NCBI RefSeq assembly: GCF_024347075.1
Contig: NZ_AP024900.1
Coordinates: forward strand, 2,170,001 to 2,234,000
Direction: 5' to 3'
From: Vibrio rarus
Lineage (GTDB): Bacteria > Pseudomonadota > Gammaproteobacteria > Enterobacterales > Vibrionaceae
DNA length: 64,000 nucleotides
How positions within the stretch are numbered: the stretch's first letter is position 1; every line of letters starts with the position of its first letter. A model generated the notes under the pieces. That model was not told where the DNA came from. It worked only from the letters and a program-made list of their open reading frames with translations, and did not search any database. Shown one piece after another: positions 36,476 to 47,031 of the stretch. The position numbers and the translations under genes were made by a program.

Positions 36476-37150
36476 TTAATGAGCTAGCGATGACATTCCA
36501 TTAAGTTCATCTTGTAGCTCTTGCGCCTCACTCCCAAAACCAAACCTCGAGTGAATATATTGTAACCGTTGTCGAGCTTCGCTAAAGGCGCCGAAGTGAA
36601 TTGATAGTTTGACCAATTCAATACTGCTTCGGAAGCGAGATGGCTCGTACTTTAAAGACTTAAGAAAGTAAGCCTCAGCTCGGCGTAAATCTCCCTGCAT
36701 TTTGGCACAGAGTCCTGCGTTTTCGTAGCTTGCAGGTACATGTTCATAACTAGACAGTTGAATAGCTTGCATGAACGTCTGTTGAGCTAAAGCGTATTGC
36801 TGTTGTCGACACAAAAACACACCATAATCATTCAACACATCACCATTTTCTGGTGATTCTGTTAATGCTTTTTTATACCATTTGTCAGCAAGTTCTACTT
36901 CAGATACCTGTTGATAATAATAGGCTATTGCGGATGAAGCATGTACATAATTAGGTGCATAACGGTGTGCTAGGTCAAGATTTTGCTTTGCTCTGACATT
37001 GTACCCTAGCGCAAGGTAGTTTATACCTAATTCGATTCGGGCATCCGCAGCTTTGATAGGATTAAATTTAGCGGTTTCAGCCTCGTTGTTAACTGTAACA
37101 CAACCAAGAGTGAGACTGAGTAAAAAAAGTGTGACCGATCCTTTAAACAT
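36476..37150 (-). CDS. pilW: Type IV pilus biogenesis lipoprotein PilW/PilF (224 aa)
   Basis: A TPR pilotin-type lipoprotein that supports secretin assembly and pilus stability. The lipobox is LSLTLGC (about 11-17), followed by about six TPR helices (ARIELGINYLALGYNVRAKQ; NGDVLNDYGVFLCRQQQYAL). Length and position between rlmN and rodZ match gammaproteobacterial pilW/pilF. No other pilus gene is nearby, as usual for this locus. Confidence 0.92.
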   Translation of the reverse strand: MFKGSVTLFLLSLTLGCVTVNNEAETAKFNPIKAADARIELGINYLALGYNVRAKQNLDLAHRYAPNYVHASSAIAYYYQQVSEVELADKWYKKALTESPENGDVLNDYGVFLCRQQQYALAQQTFMQAIQLSSYEHVPASYENAGLCAKMQGDLRRAEAYFLKSLKYEPSRFRSSIELVKLSIHFGAFSEARQRLQYIHSRFGFGSEAQELQDELNGMSSLAH

Positions 37151-37211
37151 AAGGTTTCCCGATAGTATTGGCAGGAAACCTTACTCCATATAATCAGCCG
37201 AGCTCACTTTA

Positions 37212-38327
37212 TTACAGTGATTTTACCGGAATGGCTTCCCCAGTGTTTTTCAGGGTACGTTTAGTTCGGTCAATAACATCACCGACTAATTGACCACAAG
37301 CGGCATCTATATCGTCACCACGGGTCTTACGTACAGTTACCGTAAAGCCGTCTTGCATTAATGTTTTCATGAAACGATCAATACGTGAATTACTCGGCTT
37401 GTTATAAGGTGAACCAGGATACGGATTAAAGGGTATTAAATTGATCTTAGCTGGCGTATCTTTTAATAATTGTGCGAGCTGTCTCGCATGCTCCATATCG
37501 TCATTCACATGATCCAACAGAATATACTCAACCGTCACCTTACCTCTGTTTGCATTAGACGCTGCAATATAACGGCGCACTGAAGCTAAGAACTCTTCTA
37601 TGTTCCAACGCTCATTGATAGGCATAATTTGATTACGCAATTCATCCGTTGGCGCGTGTAACGAAATGGCTAACGCCACATCAATGTTGCCGGTCATTTG
37701 ATCAAGGCCAGATACCACACCTGAGGTTGATACGGTTACGCGACGTTTTGATAAACCAAAAGCCAGATCATCTAGCATAAGATTTAGAGAGGGCATTAAA
37801 TTCTTCATATTTAGAAGAGGCTCACCCATTCCCATCATAACGACGTTGGTAATAGGACGGCGGCCGGTTTCTTTTTCCAAACCAATCTCACGGGATGCGC
37901 GCCAAATTTGACCAATGATCTCTGAAACGCGAAGGTTACGGTTGAAGCCTTGCTGTCCTGTTGAGCAGAAAGTACATTCTAATGCACAACCTACTTGAGA
38001 TGAGACACACAAAGTCGCACGATCCCCTTCGGGAATGTATACGGTTTCCACATCTTGGTCGCCTACTCGCATCGCCCACTTAATGGTACCGTCACTTGAA
38101 TATTGCGCATCCGAAACGTAAGGAGAACGAATTTCAGTAAGACGAATGAGCTTCTCACGCAACTTCTTATTTAAGTTAGTCATTTTTTCGAAGTCATCAC
38201 AACCAAAATGGTATATCCACTTCATTACTTGATCCGCTCTAAATGCTTTCTCACCAAGCTCATCAGAAAAATACTGACGCAACCCTTGGCGATCAAAATC
38301 GAGCAGATTAACTTTAGCTTTAGTCAT
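37212..38327 (-). CDS. rlmN: Dual-specificity 23S rRNA/tRNA adenine-C2 methyltransferase RlmN (371 aa)
   Basis: A radical-SAM enzyme that methylates A2503 of 23S rRNA and A37 of some tRNAs. The cluster motif is [11 protein letters not shown] at about 121-131. A second conserved Cys lies in DIDAACGQL near the end. [11 protein letters not shown] is the SAM-binding segment. The ATG at 38327 was preferred to one four codons upstream because the protein then begins [12 protein letters not shown] as in relatives. Its iron-sulfur cluster need fits the neighbourhood. Confidence 0.97.
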   Translation of the reverse strand: MTKAKVNLLDFDRQGLRQYFSDELGEKAFRADQVMKWIYHFGCDDFEKMTNLNKKLREKLIRLTEIRSPYVSDAQYSSDGTIKWAMRVGDQDVETVYIPEGDRATLCVSSQVGCALECTFCSTGQQGFNRNLRVSEIIGQIWRASREIGLEKETGRRPITNVVMMGMGEPLLNMKNLMPSLNLMLDDLAFGLSKRRVTVSTSGVVSGLDQMTGNIDVALAISLHAPTDELRNQIMPINERWNIEEFLASVRRYIAASNANRGKVTVEYILLDHVNDDMEHARQLAQLLKDTPAKINLIPFNPYPGSPYNKPSNSRIDRFMKTLMQDGFTVTVRKTRGDDIDAACGQLVGDVIDRTKRTLKNTGEAIPVKSL

Positions 38328-38414
38328 GGTGCCTCTCAACGACGAACATCAAATCTTGGGGCGCAGATTGTACAGTGTTTGTGCAACCGCAACAAGGAGT
38401 ATGTGAGTTCAAAC

Positions 38415-38441
38415 AAAAAGGCCTAAGCAAACGCTTAAGCC
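38415..38441 (-). terminator. Intrinsic terminator of ndk
   Basis: GGCTTAAGC and GCTTAGGCC pair with one wobble and are followed by TTTTTG on the minus strand, 36 bases past the ndk stop. Confidence 0.82.
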
Positions 38442-38476
38442 TTTGGGTGGGTGTTTTAGCTATTGGGAAGCCCCAA

Positions 38477-38905
38477 TTAACTTCTAGCGTGGATCTCTGA
38501 CGTTGGGAAGAAGAACTCTATTTCACGTGCTGCTGAAGTTGGACTGTCAGAACCGTGTACAGAGTTAAAGCGCATACTTAATGCATGGTCGGCACGAATG
38601 GTGCCACAGGCGGCTTGTTCTGGGTTGGTTTTCCCCATTAACTCGCGGTAACGAGCAATGGCGTCTTCCCCTTCTAGTACTTGAACCATGATAGGTCCAG
38701 AGGTCATAAACTCAGTGAGCTCACCAAAGAAAGGTTTGCCTTCATGTTCAGCATAGAAGCCACTAGCTTGTTCATCAGTAAGGTGCACCATTTTCGCGGC
38801 AACGATACGCAATCCTGCTTGCTCAATGCGTTGATAAATAGTGCCTATAAGGTTGCGTTTTACCGCATCGGGTTTCACGATAGAGAATGTTTTTTCAATG
38901 GCCAT
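38477..38905 (-). CDS. ndk: Nucleoside diphosphate kinase (142 aa)
   Basis: It equilibrates nucleoside triphosphates by phosphotransfer through a histidine. The active-site block [20 protein letters not shown] lies at about 113-132, with the phospho-His in VHGSD. The N-terminal [16 protein letters not shown] strand ([18 protein letters not shown]) binds nucleotide. Length is standard. Terminators on both sides mark it as monocistronic. Confidence 0.98.
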   Translation of the reverse strand: MAIEKTFSIVKPDAVKRNLIGTIYQRIEQAGLRIVAAKMVHLTDEQASGFYAEHEGKPFFGELTEFMTSGPIMVQVLEGEDAIARYRELMGKTNPEQAACGTIRADHALSMRFNSVHGSDSPTSAAREIEFFFPTSEIHARS

Positions 38906-38954
38906 TTAATTTCCTTTATAGCTCTTGGTTTATCTATGATGGATGTACAAAAAA

Positions 38955-38980
38955 CAAAAAAGAGGCCACCAAGGACCTCT
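38955..38980 (-). terminator. Intrinsic terminator of pepB
   Basis: AGAGG-CC and GGCCTCT pair around TTGG and are followed on the minus strand by TTTTTTG, just past the pepB stop. Confidence 0.85.
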
Positions 38981-38987
38981 TATTATT

Positions 38988-40274
38988 TTACTGATTATTC
39001 AACAAGTTGGCTAGAGTTCGAACCCCCATACCGGTACCACCCGCAGCCCACTTATCGGTACTCGACTTACGATAAGCCCCTGCACAATCAAAATGCAACC
39101 AGCCCGTTTTATAGTCTTCTACAAAGTAAGACAAGAAGGCAGCTGCGGTTGACGCGCCCGGTGAGTAATCACCGCTACTGATGTTGGATAGGTCAGCAAA
39201 GTTTGACGGCAACATACCGCGATGAAAATCGGCTAATGGTAAAGGCCACAAGCCTTCTTTTTCTTCTGCAGCGCAAGCAAGAGCCTGCTCTGATAAGGCA
39301 TTATCAAAGCTCAATAATGCATGGAAGTCGTTACCTAATGCATTTTTAGCGGCGCCAGTTAGTGTGGCACAATCGATAATGATCTCTGGGTTTTGCTCGC
39401 TAGCGTAAATTAGACCATCGGCTAATACTAAGCGTCCTTCAGCATCAGTATTCATGATCTCTACTGTTTTGCCATTTTTATAGGTAATGACATCGCCTAA
39501 TTTAAGGGCACGGCCTGAAATCATATTTTCAGCACAGCAGAGAATCAATTTAACACGCTTATTTAAGCCACGTAGGATAGCCAGCGCCAAACCGCCAGTA
39601 ATGGTCGCCGCGCCACCCATGTCTGACTTCATCGCTGTCATAAATTGCGAAGGTTTCAGGCTGTAACCGCCAGAATCAAACGTGATCCCTTTACCAACCA
39701 GACAAGCCATTACTGGCGCTTCTGGATCTCCGGTTGGGTTAAAGTCTAATTGCAGCATAGCGGAAGTACGCGCTGAACCACGCCCTACCGCATAAATGCC
39801 TTCCCAACCTCCGGTTAAGAGATCTTTATCTTTTACGATTCGGTAGGTTACTTGACCCGGAGCCACTGATTTAATCAACTCTCCTGCCATCGTTGCTAAC
39901 TGACGAGGTGCGACTTCTTCTGCGCTTTTATTGATAATATCTCGTGTCCAGTTAGCCACAGTAATACGATCTTGTAGCTCTTTTTCTTCCGCTTCTGCTA
40001 GTGGTTGCCATTGTAAGCTGTTATCACGTTTTGGGTTGCGGAAGCCTTGAGCAAAAGCCCACACTCCTTCCAGATCCCATTCGCTACCCACTAGATTAAC
40101 TTGTTTAATTCCTTGAGAATCAAGTTTACGGCCCGCTTTTTGAATGGCGCCATAATCATGACCTTGACCTACATGAACAGAGCAACCTTGCTCCGTATAA
40201 GAAAGAATGGCATTTTTGCCCCATTGAGGTGCTGCTTTATCTGTAGATAATGATACTTGCATTGCTGTCGACAT
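38988..40274 (-). CDS. pepB: Peptidase B, M17 leucyl aminopeptidase family (428 aa)
   Basis: A two-metal aminopeptidase acting on peptides with acidic or broad N-termini. The catalytic domain has [20 protein letters not shown] (metal-binding Lys/Asp) and the signature [14 protein letters not shown] at about 274-287. The start ATG follows GGAGAGG; a 20-codon upstream extension lacks support. Position downstream of iscX matches E. coli. It has its own terminator. Confidence 0.95.
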   Translation of the reverse strand: MSTAMQVSLSTDKAAPQWGKNAILSYTEQGCSVHVGQGHDYGAIQKAGRKLDSQGIKQVNLVGSEWDLEGVWAFAQGFRNPKRDNSLQWQPLAEAEEKELQDRITVANWTRDIINKSAEEVAPRQLATMAGELIKSVAPGQVTYRIVKDKDLLTGGWEGIYAVGRGSARTSAMLQLDFNPTGDPEAPVMACLVGKGITFDSGGYSLKPSQFMTAMKSDMGGAATITGGLALAILRGLNKRVKLILCCAENMISGRALKLGDVITYKNGKTVEIMNTDAEGRLVLADGLIYASEQNPEIIIDCATLTGAAKNALGNDFHALLSFDNALSEQALACAAEEKEGLWPLPLADFHRGMLPSNFADLSNISSGDYSPGASTAAAFLSYFVEDYKTGWLHFDCAGAYRKSSTDKWAAGGTGMGVRTLANLLNNQ

Positions 40275-40431
40275 GACCTCTCCTTGCCCTCTATTTATGT
40301 GTTTTTTATATACTTTCAAGATACAGGATTCCAAGTGTCTACGACAGAGGAAACGCTGTTATTAATGGAAAGTTAGATGTTCCATCTTTAGTCACAATGA
40401 TCTGTATTATGCCTATCTAAGTGCTAAAAAC

Positions 40432-40457
40432 ATAAAAATCGGACTCAAGGGCCCGAT
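40432..40457 (-). terminator. Intrinsic terminator of the isc operon
   Basis: A perfect ATCGGG/CCCGAT stem with a 9-base loop is followed on the minus strand by TTTTTATG, 29 bases after the iscX stop. Confidence 0.8.
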
Positions 40458-40485
40458 CTTTATTAAATAAGTGTTAACTAAAACA

Positions 40486-40680
40486 CTAATCTGCCTCATC
40501 AATCCAGCATAGGATTATGGCTTCTAATATTTTTTCATTTGAATGATTTGGTTCATCATCAAATTCTTCCAGCTCAGTCACCCACTGATGCAGGTCGGTA
40601 AAGCGCACTGTTTGAGGCTCTACATCTGGAAATTTTTCAACTAATTCAATAGCAATATCGCGACTGTCAATCCACTTCAT
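40486..40680 (-). CDS. iscX: Iron-sulfur assembly accessory protein IscX (64 aa)
   Basis: A small acidic protein that binds IscS and modulates desulfurase activity, perhaps as an iron-dependent adaptor. The conserved opening [20 protein letters not shown] and [16 protein letters not shown] are visible. The ATG follows GGGAAG. It is the last gene of the isc operon, 22 bases after fdx. Confidence 0.95.
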   Translation of the reverse strand: MKWIDSRDIAIELVEKFPDVEPQTVRFTDLHQWVTELEEFDDEPNHSNEKILEAIILCWIDEAD

Positions 40681-40702
40681 ATTTACTTCCCTGTCATTCT
40701 AA

Positions 40703-41041
40703 TTAATGCTCTTCAGACACTTGGTTGAGTGTATAGCGAGGTATTTCAACAACCAGATCTTCCTCTGCCACCACGGCTTGGCATCCTAAGCGAGACTCAG
40801 GCTCTAAACCCCATGCTTTATCTAGCATGTCATCTTCAAGCTCTTCGCTTTCCTCAAGGGAGTCAAACCCCTCACGTACAATCACATGACAAGTAGTACA
40901 TGCACAGGATTTCTCACAGGCGTGCTCAATTCCAATACCATTTTTCAACGCCACGTCTAAGACAGTTTCGCCGCTGTTAGCTTCTAAAACTGCCCCTTCA
41001 GGGCAAAGATCATCATGGGGTAAAACTACAATCTTTGGCAT
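40703..41041 (-). CDS. fdx: ISC-type [2Fe-2S] ferredoxin (112 aa)
   Basis: An adrenodoxin-type ferredoxin that supplies electrons for cluster assembly. Cluster ligands are in CEKSCACTTCH (about 41-51) and the single Cys of GCQ near residue 87. Residues 1-20 show PHDDLCPEGAVLEANSGE, typical of the family. It lies 12 bases after hscA. Confidence 0.97.
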   Translation of the reverse strand: MPKIVVLPHDDLCPEGAVLEANSGETVLDVALKNGIGIEHACEKSCACTTCHVIVREGFDSLEESEELEDDMLDKAWGLEPESRLGCQAVVAEEDLVVEIPRYTLNQVSEEH

Positions 41042-41053
41042 AATGACTTATCT

Positions 41054-42904
41054 CTATATGTCGTCTACTGACTGGCCAGATAGCGCCTGGCGAATCGATT
41101 TATCCATACGACGGGAAGCAAATTCTTGGCTCGCTTTATCCGTCAGCTTAATTCCATTTTCAATCTCATCGGCACTATTACCATTACGCAATACGATAAG
41201 TTCTTCAATCACTTGTAGTAATTGTGTGCGCTCTTGCTCTGTGAGCAATTCGTCACCATCTGCTTGTAATGCGGCAATAAGCCCTTCGATTACTCTATCG
41301 GCTTCAACACGTTGCTCAGCCAAAGCTCGAGCTTGCATGTCTTCTTTGGCGAATGTCATGGAGTCTTTGAGCATATCGGCCACTTCATTGTCGCTCAAAC
41401 CGTAAGAAGGTTTTACTTGTATTTCTGACTGAATGCCCGTGCTTTTCTCCATGGCGGTGACCGAGAGCAACCCATCGGCATCCACTTGATAGGTCACACG
41501 AATATGCGCCGCTCCTGCCGCCATTGGTGGGATACCTTTTAAGGCAAATTTAGCCAGTGATCGGCAATCCTCCACCATTTCACGTTCCCCTTGTACGGTA
41601 TGCACTGTCATTGCAGTCTGACCGTCTTTAAAGGTTGTGAACTCTTGCGCTTTAGCGACAGGAATGGTGGTGTTGCGGGGAATGATCTTCTCAACCAAAC
41701 CGCCCATGGTTTCAATACCTAAAGAGAGTGGGATGACATCAAGGAGCAGCATATCTGAGTCAGGTTTATTGCCCGCGAGAATGTCCGCCTGAATAGCGGC
41801 ACCTATGGCGACCACTTCATCAGGATTAATGCTAATTAATGGCTGTCTTTCGAAAAATTCACCGACCATAGAACGCACTAACGGAGTACGGGTAGAGCCA
41901 CCAACCATGACGACTTCCAGCACTTCTTCTTTGCTCACTGAAGCATCTTTTAATGCGCGGCGACAAGACATTAATGTCTTTTTCACTAGCGAACGAATAA
42001 GATCATCAAATAAATCACGGGTCACAACGCCCTGCCAACCTAAGACAGATACTTTTGTTTGCTCACTATCAGATAAAGCAATTTTTGTTTTAGCTGCTGC
42101 GTTTAATAAAATGCGCGTTTGTTCTGCCGTTAAACTGTCTAAACCCATTTGTTGTTGCAAGTACTCAGCCAGTAGGTGATCGAAATCATCCCCCCCCAGT
42201 GCCGAGTCCCCGCCAGTTGAGAGCACTTCAAATACGCCTTTTGATAATCTCAAGATAGAGATATCAAATGTACCACCACCTAAATCATAAACGGCAATCA
42301 CACCTTCCTGAGCTGAATCTAAACCGTAGGCAATTGCCGCCGCTGTAGGTTCATTCAATAAACGAAGTACATTGAGACCGGCTAATGTAGCCGCATCTTT
42401 AGTACCGGCACGCTGCGCATCATCAAAATATGCTGGAACGGTTATGACCACGCCAGTTAGTTCGCCACCTAACGTGGTTTCCGCTCGCTGTCCTAGGGAG
42501 CGTAAGATGTCCGCTGAGACTTGAATTGGGTTTTTATTGCCATTACTGGTTTGTAATACAGGTAAGCCATTATCACTGGCCACTAACGAGTAAGGGAGAT
42601 TAGGGTAACGCTGTTGAATGTCAGTAACCGAACGCCCTAATAGGCGTTTTACTGAAATAATGGTATTGATAGGATCACTTTCAGCTGCGTCCAGCGCTGA
42701 ATAGCCCACGCAAAAACTATCCGTTTTATAGTGAACGGCTGAAGGTAATATGGCGCGACCCTCAGGATCTAATAATGGGCTAGCTTGACCACTGCGCACA
42801 GCGGCGACCAATGAATTTGTGGTACCTAAGTCAATACCTGCCGCAAGCTTATGTTGGTGAGGGGCCGAGCTTTCGCCTGGCTCTGCTATTTGAAGTAATG
42901 GCAT
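41054..42904 (-). CDS. hscA: Fe-S assembly chaperone HscA, Hsp70 family (616 aa)
   Basis: A specialised Hsp70 that releases clusters from IscU. The ATPase domain opens with [12 protein letters not shown] at about 23-34 and includes [14 protein letters not shown] and [14 protein letters not shown]. The substrate-binding domain follows from about residue 395 ([14 protein letters not shown]), and a helical lid ends the protein. Length equals E. coli HscA. It lies 19 bases after hscB, its co-chaperone. Confidence 0.98.
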   Translation of the reverse strand: MPLLQIAEPGESSAPHQHKLAAGIDLGTTNSLVAAVRSGQASPLLDPEGRAILPSAVHYKTDSFCVGYSALDAAESDPINTIISVKRLLGRSVTDIQQRYPNLPYSLVASDNGLPVLQTSNGNKNPIQVSADILRSLGQRAETTLGGELTGVVITVPAYFDDAQRAGTKDAATLAGLNVLRLLNEPTAAAIAYGLDSAQEGVIAVYDLGGGTFDISILRLSKGVFEVLSTGGDSALGGDDFDHLLAEYLQQQMGLDSLTAEQTRILLNAAAKTKIALSDSEQTKVSVLGWQGVVTRDLFDDLIRSLVKKTLMSCRRALKDASVSKEEVLEVVMVGGSTRTPLVRSMVGEFFERQPLISINPDEVVAIGAAIQADILAGNKPDSDMLLLDVIPLSLGIETMGGLVEKIIPRNTTIPVAKAQEFTTFKDGQTAMTVHTVQGEREMVEDCRSLAKFALKGIPPMAAGAAHIRVTYQVDADGLLSVTAMEKSTGIQSEIQVKPSYGLSDNEVADMLKDSMTFAKEDMQARALAEQRVEADRVIEGLIAALQADGDELLTEQERTQLLQVIEELIVLRNGNSADEIENGIKLTDKASQEFASRRMDKSIRQALSGQSVDDI

Positions 42905-42923
42905 GACATTCCTATAGTGGCGA

Positions 42924-43439
42924 CTAATTGAGTAGTCGTTCTTCTAATCGTTCTATTTCTACTAATAGTTTAGCGATAAACTTGAGTTTTCTAACACTGT
43001 CTGCAGCGTCACTCCAGCTTTGGGCATTGAGTTGCTGCTCGACTAATTGTAATTGCTGATGATGCATTTTGGATACAGACGATTCAAAATCAAACAATAA
43101 TTCATCTGCATTATCACTCTCGCCAATTTGCTCAAGCTCTTCTCGCAGTTCCATTTGTTGCATCAAAAAAATAGGATCTTGCAACGTTTGCTGTTCTGCG
43201 CGAATGTCATGCTGATTTTCTGCCAACATGTACTCGGCACGAGAGATAGGATTTTTTAGCGTTTGATAAGCGTCATTAATCGTAGCGGCTTTGTGCACTG
43301 CCATTAACTGGTCTCGCTCAGATGCTGTCGCAAATTTATCAGGGTGAAAACGACGCTGTAATTCTCTGAATTGAGAAGAAAGAAGGCTACCGTCCACTGT
43401 AAATTGTGTTGGTAGCCCGAATAGTTCGAAGTGGTTCAT
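42924..43439 (-). CDS. hscB: Fe-S assembly co-chaperone HscB (171 aa)
   Basis: A J-domain protein that brings IscU to HscA. The N-terminal J domain has the HPDKF motif at about residues 32-36. The C-terminal helical bundle ([20 protein letters not shown]) binds IscU. Length is normal. It lies between iscA and hscA. Confidence 0.97.
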   Translation of the reverse strand: MNHFELFGLPTQFTVDGSLLSSQFRELQRRFHPDKFATASERDQLMAVHKAATINDAYQTLKNPISRAEYMLAENQHDIRAEQQTLQDPIFLMQQMELREELEQIGESDNADELLFDFESSVSKMHHQQLQLVEQQLNAQSWSDAADSVRKLKFIAKLLVEIERLEERLLN

Positions 43440-43499
43440 AATGAGACTCTAGATGTCTAAAGATTTGAGTTAAGCCTAACCCAAATCTTAATTCACTAA

Positions 43500-43823
43500 T
43501 TAAACGTTGAAGCTCTCGCCACAACCACACTCGCTCTTAGCGTTCGGGTTGTTGAACTCAAACCCTTCGTTAAGACCTTCTTTAACGTAATCTAGTTCTG
43601 TACCATCAAGGTATACAAGGCTCTTGGCATCGATGATTACTTTCACGCCTTGCAGCTCGAAAATACTGTCTTCATCGTTCACTTCATCTACGAATTCAAG
43701 CACATACGCCATACCTGAACAGCCGGTTGTTTTCACACCCAAACGTAAGCCGATGCCTTTACCACGACTGTCTAGGAATGCTCTAACGCGGTCTGCCGCG
43801 GTTTGTGTCATTGAGATGGCCAT
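43500..43823 (-). CDS. iscA: A-type iron-sulfur carrier IscA (107 aa)
   Basis: A carrier that receives clusters or iron and passes them to target enzymes. The three conserved cysteines lie in [11 protein letters not shown] (about residue 35) and ECGCGESF at the C-terminus (about 99 and 101). The gene lies 48 bases after iscU. Standard length. Confidence 0.97.
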   Translation of the reverse strand: MAISMTQTAADRVRAFLDSRGKGIGLRLGVKTTGCSGMAYVLEFVDEVNDEDSIFELQGVKVIIDAKSLVYLDGTELDYVKEGLNEGFEFNNPNAKSECGCGESFNV

Positions 43824-43871
43824 ACTACAACCTTTATTACCAATGAGGGGACAAGCCCCTCTAACTAATTA

Positions 43872-44255
43872 TTACTCTTGATGTTTTTTCTTGTAATCTG
43901 ATACTGCCGCTTTAATCGCGTCTTCCGCAAGAATAGAGCAATGCACCTTAACTGGTGGCAGTTCTAGTTCTTCTGCAATTTCAGAGTTTTTGATTGCGGC
44001 TGCTTCATCCACCGTTTTGCCTTTTACCCACTCTGTGACGAGGGAGCTAGAAGCAATGGCGCTACCACAACCGTAGGTTTTAAATTTTGCATCTTCAATG
44101 ATGCCCTCTGGGGTCACCTTGATTTGCAGTTTCATTACGTCACCACACGCTGGTGCACCTACCATTCCGCTACCTACATTGGCATCGTCTTTATCAAAAG
44201 ATCCAACATTGCGTGGGTTTTCGTAGTGGTCAATTACTTTTTCGCTGTAAGCCAT
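43872..44255 (-). CDS. iscU: Iron-sulfur scaffold protein IscU (127 aa)
   Basis: The scaffold on which [2Fe-2S] and [4Fe-4S] clusters are built. Cluster cysteines lie in GAPACGDVMKLQIK (Cys37), YGCGSAIASSS (Cys63) and VHCSILAEDAI (Cys106). The LPPVK motif recognised by HscA precedes the last (ELPPVKVHC). It is 33 bases after iscS. Confidence 0.98.
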   Translation of the reverse strand: MAYSEKVIDHYENPRNVGSFDKDDANVGSGMVGAPACGDVMKLQIKVTPEGIIEDAKFKTYGCGSAIASSSLVTEWVKGKTVDEAAAIKNSEIAEELELPPVKVHCSILAEDAIKAAVSDYKKKHQE

Positions 44256-44288
44256 AATATAGTCCTCTTACTCTCTACTTCCGTGGAA

Positions 44289-45503
44289 CTAGTGATGTGC
44301 CCACTCAACGGTGTCCAGATCAATACCTTCCTTGTACATGTCCCAAAGTGGCGACATGTCGCGTAATTTCGTTACCGCTGTGCGAACTTGCTCAGCCGCA
44401 TAATCAATATCTTCCTCTGTGGTATAACGACCAAAAGAGAAGCGTACTGAACTGTGTGCAAGCTCATCATTTAAGCCTAATGCACGAAGTACGTACGATG
44501 GCTCAAGGCTCGCAGATGTACATGCAGAACCTGAAGAAACCGCAAGGTCTTTTAAAGACATTAATAATGATTCACCTTCAACAAATGCAAAGCTCACATT
44601 CAAGTTGTGAGGAACGCGTTGCTCAAAGTCACCATTGACAGTTACCGCTTCCAAATCTTTAATCGCATCCATTAAACGGTTACGTAGATTTAAAGCGTGT
44701 TGATAATCTTTTTCCATATCCAGTTTTGCAATACGGAATGCTTCGCCCATACCAACAATTTGGTGAGTAGGTAACGTACCGGAGCGGAAACCACGTTCGT
44801 GACCGCCACCGTGCATTTGTGCTTCAAGACGAATACGCGGTTTACGACGCACGTAAAGTGCACCAATACCTTTAGGGCCGTAGATCTTATGTGCTGAAAG
44901 AGAAATAAGGTCTACTTTCATTTCTTGAACATCAATCGGCAATTTGCCTGCTGACTGCGCTGCATCTACATGGAAGATGATTTTACGTTCACGACACATT
45001 TCGCCAATTGAAGTGATATCTTGAATCACGCCAATTTCGTTATTCACATGCATAATAGAAACTAAAATCGTGTCTTCACGTATCGCTTGTTGCAGTTTAT
45101 TTAAGTCGATAATGCCGTTAGCTTCTGGCTCAAGGTAAGTCACCTCAAAACCTTCGCGTTCTAGTTGACGACATGGGTCAAGAACCGCTTTGTGTTCTGT
45201 CTTACAAGTAATAACGTGCTTGCCTTTCTTTGAGTAGAAATGAGCAGCACCTTTAATTGCTAGGTTATCGGACTCTGTTGCACCGGAAGTAAAGACGATT
45301 TCACGAGGATCGGCATTCAATAAATCCGCAATGTTTCCACGAGCATTGTCCACTGCTTCTTCAGCTTGCCAACCAAAGCGATGTGAACGCGAAGCTGGAT
45401 TACCAAAGGTGCCATCCATAGTCATATACTGGACCATTTTCTCGGCAACACGTTCATCTACAGGGCTAGTTGCTGAGTAGTCTAAATAAATTGGCAGTTT
45501 CAT
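44289..45503 (-). CDS. iscS: Cysteine desulfurase IscS (404 aa)
   Basis: A PLP enzyme that frees sulfur from cysteine for clusters, thiolated tRNA and cofactors. The PLP lysine is in [18 protein letters not shown] (about residue 206). The catalytic Cys loop is [20 protein letters not shown] (about 328). The opening [16 protein letters not shown] is typical. It lies 27 bases after iscR, with IscU next. Confidence 0.98.
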   Translation of the reverse strand: MKLPIYLDYSATSPVDERVAEKMVQYMTMDGTFGNPASRSHRFGWQAEEAVDNARGNIADLLNADPREIVFTSGATESDNLAIKGAAHFYSKKGKHVITCKTEHKAVLDPCRQLEREGFEVTYLEPEANGIIDLNKLQQAIREDTILVSIMHVNNEIGVIQDITSIGEMCRERKIIFHVDAAQSAGKLPIDVQEMKVDLISLSAHKIYGPKGIGALYVRRKPRIRLEAQMHGGGHERGFRSGTLPTHQIVGMGEAFRIAKLDMEKDYQHALNLRNRLMDAIKDLEAVTVNGDFEQRVPHNLNVSFAFVEGESLLMSLKDLAVSSGSACTSASLEPSYVLRALGLNDELAHSSVRFSFGRYTTEEDIDYAAEQVRTAVTKLRDMSPLWDMYKEGIDLDTVEWAHH

Positions 45504-45530
45504 TATTTACTCCAAGTAAAACTGTTTGCT

Positions 45531-46034
45531 CTATGAGCGGACATTGATACCGATGGCTTCAGCTATCGATTTAGAGCTAAACCCATGACTGGAAGCAAGC
45601 TCCATATCTTGGCGTCCGGAAATCTCTAAAACTTCATTGTCCATCATCAACTCACCTAAGGTGATGTTGTTTAAAAAATCACTGATTCGAGAACTTAAGT
45701 CTCGCCATAACGTATGGGTAAGACAGCGTGCGCCACCTTGACAGTTGGCTTTGCCATTGCATCGAGTGGCCTCAACAGATTCGTCAACTGCCGAGATAAT
45801 GGTGCCAATGGCAATCAATTGTGCATCTTTACCTAGGTTATAACCGCCACCAGGGCCTCGAACACTAGCAACCAAGCCTGCTTTACGCAGCTTTGAAAAT
45901 AATTGCTCTAAATAAGAAAGCGAAATCCCCTGGCGTTCTGAAATTTCAGCCAGAGGTACTGGGCCAGACTGAGAATGCAATGCTACATCAAGCATGGCGG
46001 TTACGGCATATCTTCCTTTCGATGTAAGCTTCAT
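45531..46034 (-). CDS. iscR: Iron-sulfur-responsive regulator IscR (167 aa)
   Basis: An Rrf2-family repressor/activator that senses cluster status. The winged helix lies at about 1-70 ([19 protein letters not shown]). Cluster-binding Cys are in [22 protein letters not shown] at 92, 98 and 104, followed by His107. It heads iscRSUA-hscBA-fdx-iscX. Two abutting IscR-type sites upstream point to autoregulation. Confidence 0.98.
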   Translation of the reverse strand: MKLTSKGRYAVTAMLDVALHSQSGPVPLAEISERQGISLSYLEQLFSKLRKAGLVASVRGPGGGYNLGKDAQLIAIGTIISAVDESVEATRCNGKANCQGGARCLTHTLWRDLSSRISDFLNNITLGELMMDNEVLEISGRQDMELASSHGFSSKSIAEAIGINVRS

Positions 46035-46075
46035 ATCACACTCTTTCCAATTGCTTTGTTAGGCAAAAGTTTCCC

Positions 46076-46100
46076 ATACCCGACAAAAACGGTCAAGTAT
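46076..46100 (-). promoter_or_regulatory. IscR type 1 binding site, proximal to iscR
   Basis: On the minus strand a 25-base site reads ATACTTGACC at its start and TTGTCGGGTAT at its end. This fits the inverted-repeat consensus of type 1 IscR sites (ATA-xx-TGAC ... GTCA-xx-TAT). It lies 42 bases before iscR. Confidence 0.7.
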
Positions 46101-46125
46101 TTATTTGACCAATTTACTCAAGTAT
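46101..46125 (-). promoter_or_regulatory. IscR type 1 binding site, distal to iscR
   Basis: A second 25-base site abuts the first without a gap. It begins ATACTTGAGT and ends TTGGTCAAATAA-like on the minus strand. Tandem sites are typical of the iscR promoter in gammaproteobacteria. Confidence 0.6.
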
Positions 46126-46146
46126 TTAACCGCAATGGTTATGTGG

Positions 46147-46878
46147 CTATTTTTTATGCGTATTTTGTCTTTGTATTGCCGTTAATACGCCACGTAAAAT
46201 ATTGATTTCTTGTACTTCTGGACGAGCGCGACTAAAGAGTCTTCGCAGCTTATTCATAACCTGATTAGGCTTGTCCTTCTCAATAAACTGGGTATCAACT
46301 AGCACATTTTCAAGGTGTTGATAAAACATTTCTAGCTCATTATGTCTTGAGTATTCAACGGGCTCACCTTGTGGGTACTGTGCTTTATCACTTTCAAGAA
46401 AGGCCATTCTTATTTCATAACAGAGGGTTTGCACCGCCATCGCAAGGTTTAGTGAGCTGTATTCAGGGTTAGCAGGTATGGCAACGTGATATTGGCAAAG
46501 CTGTAACTCGTCATTGGTCAAACCGGTTCTTTCGCGACCAAACACTAAAGCAACCGGTGCACTACTCCCCTCTTGAACAAACTTAACCCCACACTCTCGT
46601 GGTTCTAACATTGGCCAGTTTAATGTGCGTGAACGTGCACTCGAGCCAACCACTAACGCACAATCAGCCACGGCCTCTTGCATGTTGGAAAATACTTGAG
46701 CATTACTCACCACATCATCCGCACCTGCGGCCAAGGCCATAGTTTGATCGTCAATCTCACATTGGGGATCAACCAAGACGAGTTGCTTGAGTCCCATAAC
46801 CTTCATCGCTCTTGCCGCAGAGCCAATATTTCCAGGGTGAGAGGTTCCCACCAATACCACTTTGACGTTCTCTAACAT
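46147..46878 (-). CDS. trmJ: tRNA (cytidine/uridine-2'-O-)-methyltransferase TrmJ (243 aa)
   Basis: A SPOUT methyltransferase that modifies the ribose of position 32 in tRNA. Visible motifs are [26 protein letters not shown] at the N-terminus (residues 4-30, motif region 1), [17 protein letters not shown] (~112) and [19 protein letters not shown] (~135), which form the SAM knot. The ATG was preferred to a TTG one codon earlier. It precedes iscR by 112 bases, as in E. coli, and diverges from suhB. Confidence 0.96.
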   Translation of the reverse strand: MLENVKVVLVGTSHPGNIGSAARAMKVMGLKQLVLVDPQCEIDDQTMALAAGADDVVSNAQVFSNMQEAVADCALVVGSSARSRTLNWPMLEPRECGVKFVQEGSSAPVALVFGRERTGLTNDELQLCQYHVAIPANPEYSSLNLAMAVQTLCYEIRMAFLESDKAQYPQGEPVEYSRHNELEMFYQHLENVLVDTQFIEKDKPNQVMNKLRRLFSRARPEVQEINILRGVLTAIQRQNTHKK

Positions 46879-47031
46879 CAAACCTACCTCAATTTATTAC
46901 AATCGACGCATAGTATCACAGACCCTTATGGGAATAAAAAAACGCTCGTGCAAAAAATAACCACTTCCCTTTTCCATCGAACTTGCTTATACTCGCCCCG
47001 CTTTCGTTCTTTAACATCCGTTGGGTAAATT

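Noticed and set aside
39005..39030. tRNA T-arm-like string GAGTTCGAACCCC
   Set aside because: It lies inside the pepB coding sequence and no cloverleaf can be formed around it.
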